64,000 bases of DNA from Leuconostoc citreum. GTDB taxonomy: Bacteria; Bacillota; Bacilli; Lactobacillales; Lactobacillaceae. The translations under genes were made by a program, and so were the position numbers. The notes under the pieces were generated by a model that ran no database searches, was not told the origin of the DNA, and saw only the letters and a program-made list of their open reading frames with translations. Location: NCBI RefSeq assembly GCF_004354555.1, contig NZ_PUFH01000005.1, positions 310,001-374,000 on the forward strand, given 5' to 3'. Positions 60,745-64,000 of this stretch are shown in pieces; the stretch's first letter is position 1; each line of letters starts with the position of its first letter.

Positions 60745-61182
60745 TCACAGTCCTCTTGATATTTCTGTCTCGTATTCTTCTTGAACTTTTTCTTGTTCAA
60801 CTTTCTTTTGATTCCTTAGAAATTGATGTTCAGCGTTTGTTTCAGCACGAATGTTCTGCCGCCACAAGCGACTGATTCTATTAAAGGAACTACCCAGTAT
60901 TGGCATTGCGCCATCAATCTGCTTTGATTTTGTCAACATATTACTATTTGATGAATATGTTTCAAAATTTTTTTCCTTGGGGCTACTCGCTTGTTTAGAC
61001 TGATTTACTTTACTTTGTTGATTTTGCTTATTAAATTGCCTTCGCAATTCAAATAAATTTTTGTCAATATCTCTTAAAGAGGTATCTTTAATTTGTTCCA
61101 AATGCTTGTAAAGCTGATTAGCTAAACGCTTGCGGAACTCATCCTCTTTGTTTTCAGACCATTTCCGCTGGCCTTTATGCAT
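60745..61182 (-). CDS. Plasmid-type hypothetical protein, likely second gene of a broken pair
   Basis: The 145-residue basic protein has an N-terminal helical region (RKRLANQLYKHLEQIKDTSL), a Q/K/S-rich linker and a C-terminal helical region rich in R, Q and E (AEHQFLRNQKKVEQEKVQEE). No family is recognised; composition resembles mobilisation or replication accessory proteins of lactic acid bacterial plasmids. Its ATG overlaps the stop of an upstream frame (TGATG), so it was once translationally coupled to a gene of which only the end remains. Confidence 0.5.
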   Translation of the reverse strand: MHKGQRKWSENKEDEFRKRLANQLYKHLEQIKDTSLRDIDKNLFELRRQFNKQNQQSKVNQSKQASSPKEKNFETYSSNSNMLTKSKQIDGAMPILGSSFNRISRLWRQNIRAETNAEHQFLRNQKKVEQEKVQEEYETEISRGL

Positions 61183-61300
61183 CACGCCTGGTCTTCGATA
61201 TTAATGGCATCAAATGCCTGTGCTAATGATTTGAAACTACTAAATTCCTCTTTCAACTCATTTTCGAACACAGCATCCAGTAATGATCTTATGCTAAGAA
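61182..61300 (-). pseudogene. 3' remnant of a gene coupled to 60745-61182
   Basis: The frame ending at 61182 reads IRSLLDAVFENELKEEF, then SSFKSLAQAFDAINIEDQA and stop. Upstream it runs into a terminator hairpin and a stop codon with no start. It is the last 35-40 residues of a truncated gene and marks a recombination junction near 61300. Confidence 0.6.
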
Positions 61301-61301
61301 A

Positions 61302-61325
61302 ATGGACTGTTTTTATTCAGTCCAT
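61302..61325 (-). terminator. Terminator of the Rgg-SDR operon
   Basis: ATGGACTG and CAGTCCAT pair around TTTTTATT; on the minus strand the stem is followed by TTTTC. It lies 60 bases after the last SDR stop. Confidence 0.6.
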
Positions 61326-61384
61326 AAAATAAGAATGTAGGAGCATTTTTCAGCAGTTCGTTGTGTTCAGTTAATTAGTGCGCT

Positions 61385-62110
61385 TTATATTTCTGTAATA
61401 TACTCTGACAATACACTAGTTGCAATATTCTTATTGTATTTTTCTGATTTGAGATCGACTGAAAAACCGTTTTCATCAAAAAATTGGCCGGTAACATGAT
61501 CAAATTTCGTGTCCAAAGAGAGAAGTCTTGCCACTGGAACAGAAGTATTTGTTAATGACTTTGTATAAGCCATTAAGTCACTTTTCACATCACCAGGGAA
61601 AAAACTATTGACAGTGGTTCCGGTGACTTTTAACTTATCAGCAAGTAAATACATGAGCAGTGTTTTATGTGTCACAGCCCACGCTGCACGTAGCATATCA
61701 TTCAATTGTTTTTCACAAATAGGTGCCACTTTAATTGCTTGGGGATTGCCTGTTACAATAAGTACTCGGCTGTCATTCAATACATTCAAGAGAGACATAG
61801 TTAGATAATAATGGGATAGCAAGTTATTATCGATATTATCTTTACTGGTAGTTGGATAAATACCGGCACTATGAATCAAGACATCCACTTGATCTGTATT
61901 TTTCAAAATAAAATCAACAACCTTTTTACGACCTGTTACTGTTGACAAATCACCAGCCACGTAACTGGAATTCTCACCAAGATTCCTTTTTGCTAGCGCT
62001 AATTTCTTTTCGTTTCGTCCAACTAAAATTATCTTGTTATCCTTCACTAAATCTTCCGCAATAGCTAATCCAACTCCTGAGCCACCGCCAGTTATCACAA
62101 TATTTTTCAT
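61385..62110 (-). CDS. SDR-family oxidoreductase
   Basis: The 241-residue short-chain dehydrogenase has GGGSGVGLA near the N terminus (NAD(P) binding) and IHSAGIYP near 85. The usual catalytic Tyr-x3-Lys is not visible: the corresponding stretch reads AAWAVTHKTLLMYLL, so Tyr may be replaced (Trp/Ala-x3-His-Lys) and activity is doubtful or changed. It is the last gene of the Rgg operon, 21 bases after another SDR. Function unknown. Confidence 0.72.
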   Translation of the reverse strand: MKNIVITGGGSGVGLAIAEDLVKDNKIILVGRNEKKLALAKRNLGENSSYVAGDLSTVTGRKKVVDFILKNTDQVDVLIHSAGIYPTTSKDNIDNNLLSHYYLTMSLLNVLNDSRVLIVTGNPQAIKVAPICEKQLNDMLRAAWAVTHKTLLMYLLADKLKVTGTTVNSFFPGDVKSDLMAYTKSLTNTSVPVARLLSLDTKFDHVTGQFFDENGFSVDLKSEKYNKNIATSVLSEYITEI

Positions 62111-62131
62111 TTTTACTAACCTCTTTCGTAA

Positions 62132-62878
62132 TCAGCTGTTGTTTCCCATTCGTAATCCACCGTTAATGTCAACTATCGAACCTGTCATATATGTATTTAG
62201 TGCAACAGCTATAACCATTTGTGCAACTTCAAAAGATTTTCCAAACCTTTTTAATGGAATTTTTGATAAAGCGTACTGTTTCATTTTTCCTGATAATTTA
62301 TCAGTCATCGAGCTGACTATCATTCCCGGACAAATTGCGTTAACTCTGATTCCATTTGCTGCATATTCTTGAGCATACAGGTGTGTGAAATCAATTAGCG
62401 CTGATTTTGATGCAGCATAATTTACTTGCCCAACATTGCCAATCTCTGCAATCGCCGAACTAATGTTTATAATTGCCCCTTCATTCTGGGTAATCATTTT
62501 TGGGATGACACAATTTATAACGTTGACAGTTCCTAAGAAATTGGTGTTTATCACATTTTTGAATTGACCAGCTGTCATGTTTACAAAAAGAGAATCATTT
62601 GTGAGACCTGCACAATTGACTAGAATATCTATTTTTACATCTGTAGAGAGTACTCTGTTTATTTCTTTGCTCATAGTTTGACTATCATTTATATCAAAAA
62701 TGGCTACATTGATTAAATTTTGAAATTGACCCAAAATATCATCAGAAATTTCTCGTCTGGCGTGCAAAATTAAGTTAAAACCCTGAGAATCACAGTATTT
62801 AGCAATTCCGAGACCTATTCCTCTGTTGGCACCCGTAATGAAAACTGTTTTTTGATTGTTAATTAATTCTTTTAACAT
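62132..62878 (-). CDS. FabG-like SDR reductase
   Basis: The 248-residue protein has the classical SDR motifs: TGANRGIGLG near 15-24, NCAGLTND near 86, catalytic Ser in IINISSAIAEIGN, and YAASKSA with Tyr-x3-Lys near 153-157, ending VDINGGLRMG. Relatives reduce 3-oxoacyl-ACP. It overlaps the upstream small gene by 20 bases, and an intact catalytic SDR next to a possible carrier-like protein suggests an acyl-chain substrate (inference). Confidence 0.83.
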   Translation of the reverse strand: MLKELINNQKTVFITGANRGIGLGIAKYCDSQGFNLILHARREISDDILGQFQNLINVAIFDINDSQTMSKEINRVLSTDVKIDILVNCAGLTNDSLFVNMTAGQFKNVINTNFLGTVNVINCVIPKMITQNEGAIINISSAIAEIGNVGQVNYAASKSALIDFTHLYAQEYAANGIRVNAICPGMIVSSMTDKLSGKMKQYALSKIPLKRFGKSFEVAQMVIAVALNTYMTGSIVDINGGLRMGNNS

Positions 62879-63185
62879 ATTCTTTTATATCCTTTACGAA
62901 AGACCCTAACGTCTGTCCATCAATTTTTTCATCCAGAATAATAACGTGGAATCTATCTTCTAAAATATTTAATACTTCATAAAACTTATTCTTTTCTTGA
63001 TAGTATTTTAGTACACCCCAACTGACTTCCGCTGGTATAAAATTAGGTTTTGATTCATACATACAAAAAGAATTACACAATTTCTCTTTTGAATATGAAA
63101 ACACTGTTGATACAGCATTGATAATTTCTATTTCAATTTCATTATCATTTTCATCCACAAATTTTCTCCCGTTCTCATAATTCAC
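62859..63185 (-). CDS. Small protein, possibly a divergent acyl-carrier-like protein
   Basis: The 108-residue acidic protein has an N-terminal helix (EIEIEIINAVSTVFSYSKEK) and a C-terminal pattern NILEDRFHVIILDEKIDG then TLGSFVKDIKEYV that resembles helix 2-helix 4 of acyl carrier proteins (LEEEFxIxI ... TVxDxVxYI). The DSL serine that carries phosphopantetheine is not found; the aligned position is Lys/Asn. So it may be a non-carrying ACP-like adaptor or only a chance likeness. It starts with GTG overlapping the rgg stop by 4 bases. Confidence 0.4.
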   Translation of the reverse strand: MNYENGRKFVDENDNEIEIEIINAVSTVFSYSKEKLCNSFCMYESKPNFIPAEVSWGVLKYYQEKNKFYEVLNILEDRFHVIILDEKIDGQTLGSFVKDIKEYVKRIN

Positions 63186-64000
63186 AGATCTAAAAAAGCA
63201 CCATATTTTTCATAATATTTTTTTGCATCTAAGTTATTACCAATATTTTTATAACATTTAGATATTAACAAAGAATATTCAGCTAGCATAAAAAAAGTTT
63301 CTTTTTTTATGACATCATCAAAACCTTTCAAGAGAACTGAAAGTGATTCTATATACCTCTCTTGTTTATATAAAAATACACCATATTGATATGAAATGAC
63401 ATTTAAATTTTCAGTGTTTTCTTGACATTTTAAGAAGGCATTATAAGCAGTGTCGAAATAATCAAAGCTTTTTTCAAAAAAACCAAAATCTAAATTTACA
63501 ACCCCTAAAGAATTAATCAATAAAATTTCAATTTGATTCTTAGGTTGATAAGGTTTCTTAAGAGTACAAGCAATAGCAATCTTTAGATATCTTTCTACCT
63601 CAAGAAGATTACCTTTGGTCTGATACAAAGCACAGGCATAATAATAGTAGTAAGTTTGGAAATCCCTGTTTGATTCAAGCTGATCTAATATTTTACTTGA
63701 CTCCATGTACTCTATCATTTCAGTGTATTTATGATTTTTACATAGTTGAAACACATGCTCAGCAAAATTTGAGGAAGCTTCAAAATCTAGTATCTGTTTT
63801 AAAAATGAGTTAGTCAAAGGAACATCTAGTCTTGCACACAATTTATAAAACAGAAAGACATTTGGCATATCACAACCACTTTCTATGCTACTTATAATAG
63901 CTTGTGAGCAAAGACCGTTAGCCAATTCAGACTGTGTAAGTTTTTTCCTTTTTCTACTCGATTTGATTAGTTCCCCAACACGTTTAGTCGCCTCATCCAG
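63182..64000 (-). CDS. Rgg-type (RRNPP) transcriptional regulator, start beyond the window
   Basis: The visible 272 residues start inside an N-terminal XRE helix-turn-helix (RVGELIKSSRKRKKLTQSEL then SQAIISSIESG) and continue as a helical TPR-like domain with many aromatic residues, about 35-residue periodicity and a typical YYYYACALYQ. This is the architecture of Rgg/PlcR/ComR regulators that bind short imported peptides. The frame is open to the window edge, so the start lies further right. It is followed with overlap by the ACP-like and SDR genes, an operon it may control. Peptide pheromone genes next to it are not visible here. Confidence 0.8.
   Translation of the reverse strand: MDEATKRVGELIKSSRKRKKLTQSELANGLCSQAIISSIESGCDMPNVFLFYKLCARLDVPLTNSFLKQILDFEASSNFAEHVFQLCKNHKYTEMIEYMESSKILDQLESNRDFQTYYYYYACALYQTKGNLLEVERYLKIAIACTLKKPYQPKNQIEILLINSLGVVNLDFGFFEKSFDYFDTAYNAFLKCQENTENLNVISYQYGVFLYKQERYIESLSVLLKGFDDVIKKETFFMLAEYSLLISKCYKNIGNNLDAKKYYEKYGAFLDL

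Overview
The window looks like a low-GC lactic acid bacterium, most likely Leuconostoc or a close relative. The basis is a mleR / mleS-mleP malolactic locus, a dnaG-rpoD macromolecular-synthesis operon, queT and pnuC vitamin transporters with riboswitch-type leaders, and an IS30 transposase next to lactobacillale-type conjugation genes. The species assignment is inference; no rRNA or tRNA gene was seen.

Chromosomal part (1-11.5 kb): malate permease (cut by the left edge), malolactic enzyme and its divergent LysR regulator; an ion-transporter-superfamily permease; pnuC with a pseudoknot-like leader; a queT-SDR-uracil-DNA-glycosylase operon behind a clear preQ1-I riboswitch; then rpoD and dnaG behind a consensus promoter.

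Junction and conjugative element (about 11.9-49 kb): an IS30-family transposase directly precedes a large type IV secretion region. Its minus-strand operons are: (a) LtrC-like primase, a ClpB-like AAA+ ATPase, a VirD4-type coupling protein with degenerate Walker motifs and a VirB6-like channel protein; (b) PrgI/TrsC-, TrsD- and VirB4-like proteins, a lysozyme/M23 peptidoglycan hydrolase, a thioredoxin-like protein and two VirB8-like proteins; (c) a VirB2-like pilin, a coiled-coil membrane protein, a sortase, an antigen I/II (PrgB-like) adhesin and a secreted SH3/GW-repeat protein. The promoters of these three operons share one sequence box. A ParA/RHH-ParB pair sits on the plus strand behind 33-bp iterons, with related iterons near 13 kb. 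Two regulator-plus-hydrolase cargo units are inserted between operons b and c, beside a broken copy of the pilin gene. A structured, oriT-like region (43.7-44.1 kb) is followed by small plus-strand genes, and then by an SOS-boxed UvrX-type polymerase operon. No relaxase, replication initiator or integrase was recognised in the window.

Defence and accessory part (49-64 kb): a candidate type I toxin-antitoxin with an antisense RNA, a second candidate sRNA, a broken XRE regulator, a type I restriction-modification operon whose hsdM start is frameshifted, an ApeA-like HEPN protein beside a frameshifted metallophosphoesterase, a truncated plasmid-type gene, and at the right edge an Rgg-type regulator heading a four-gene operon with two SDR reductases and a small protein that weakly resembles an acyl carrier protein.
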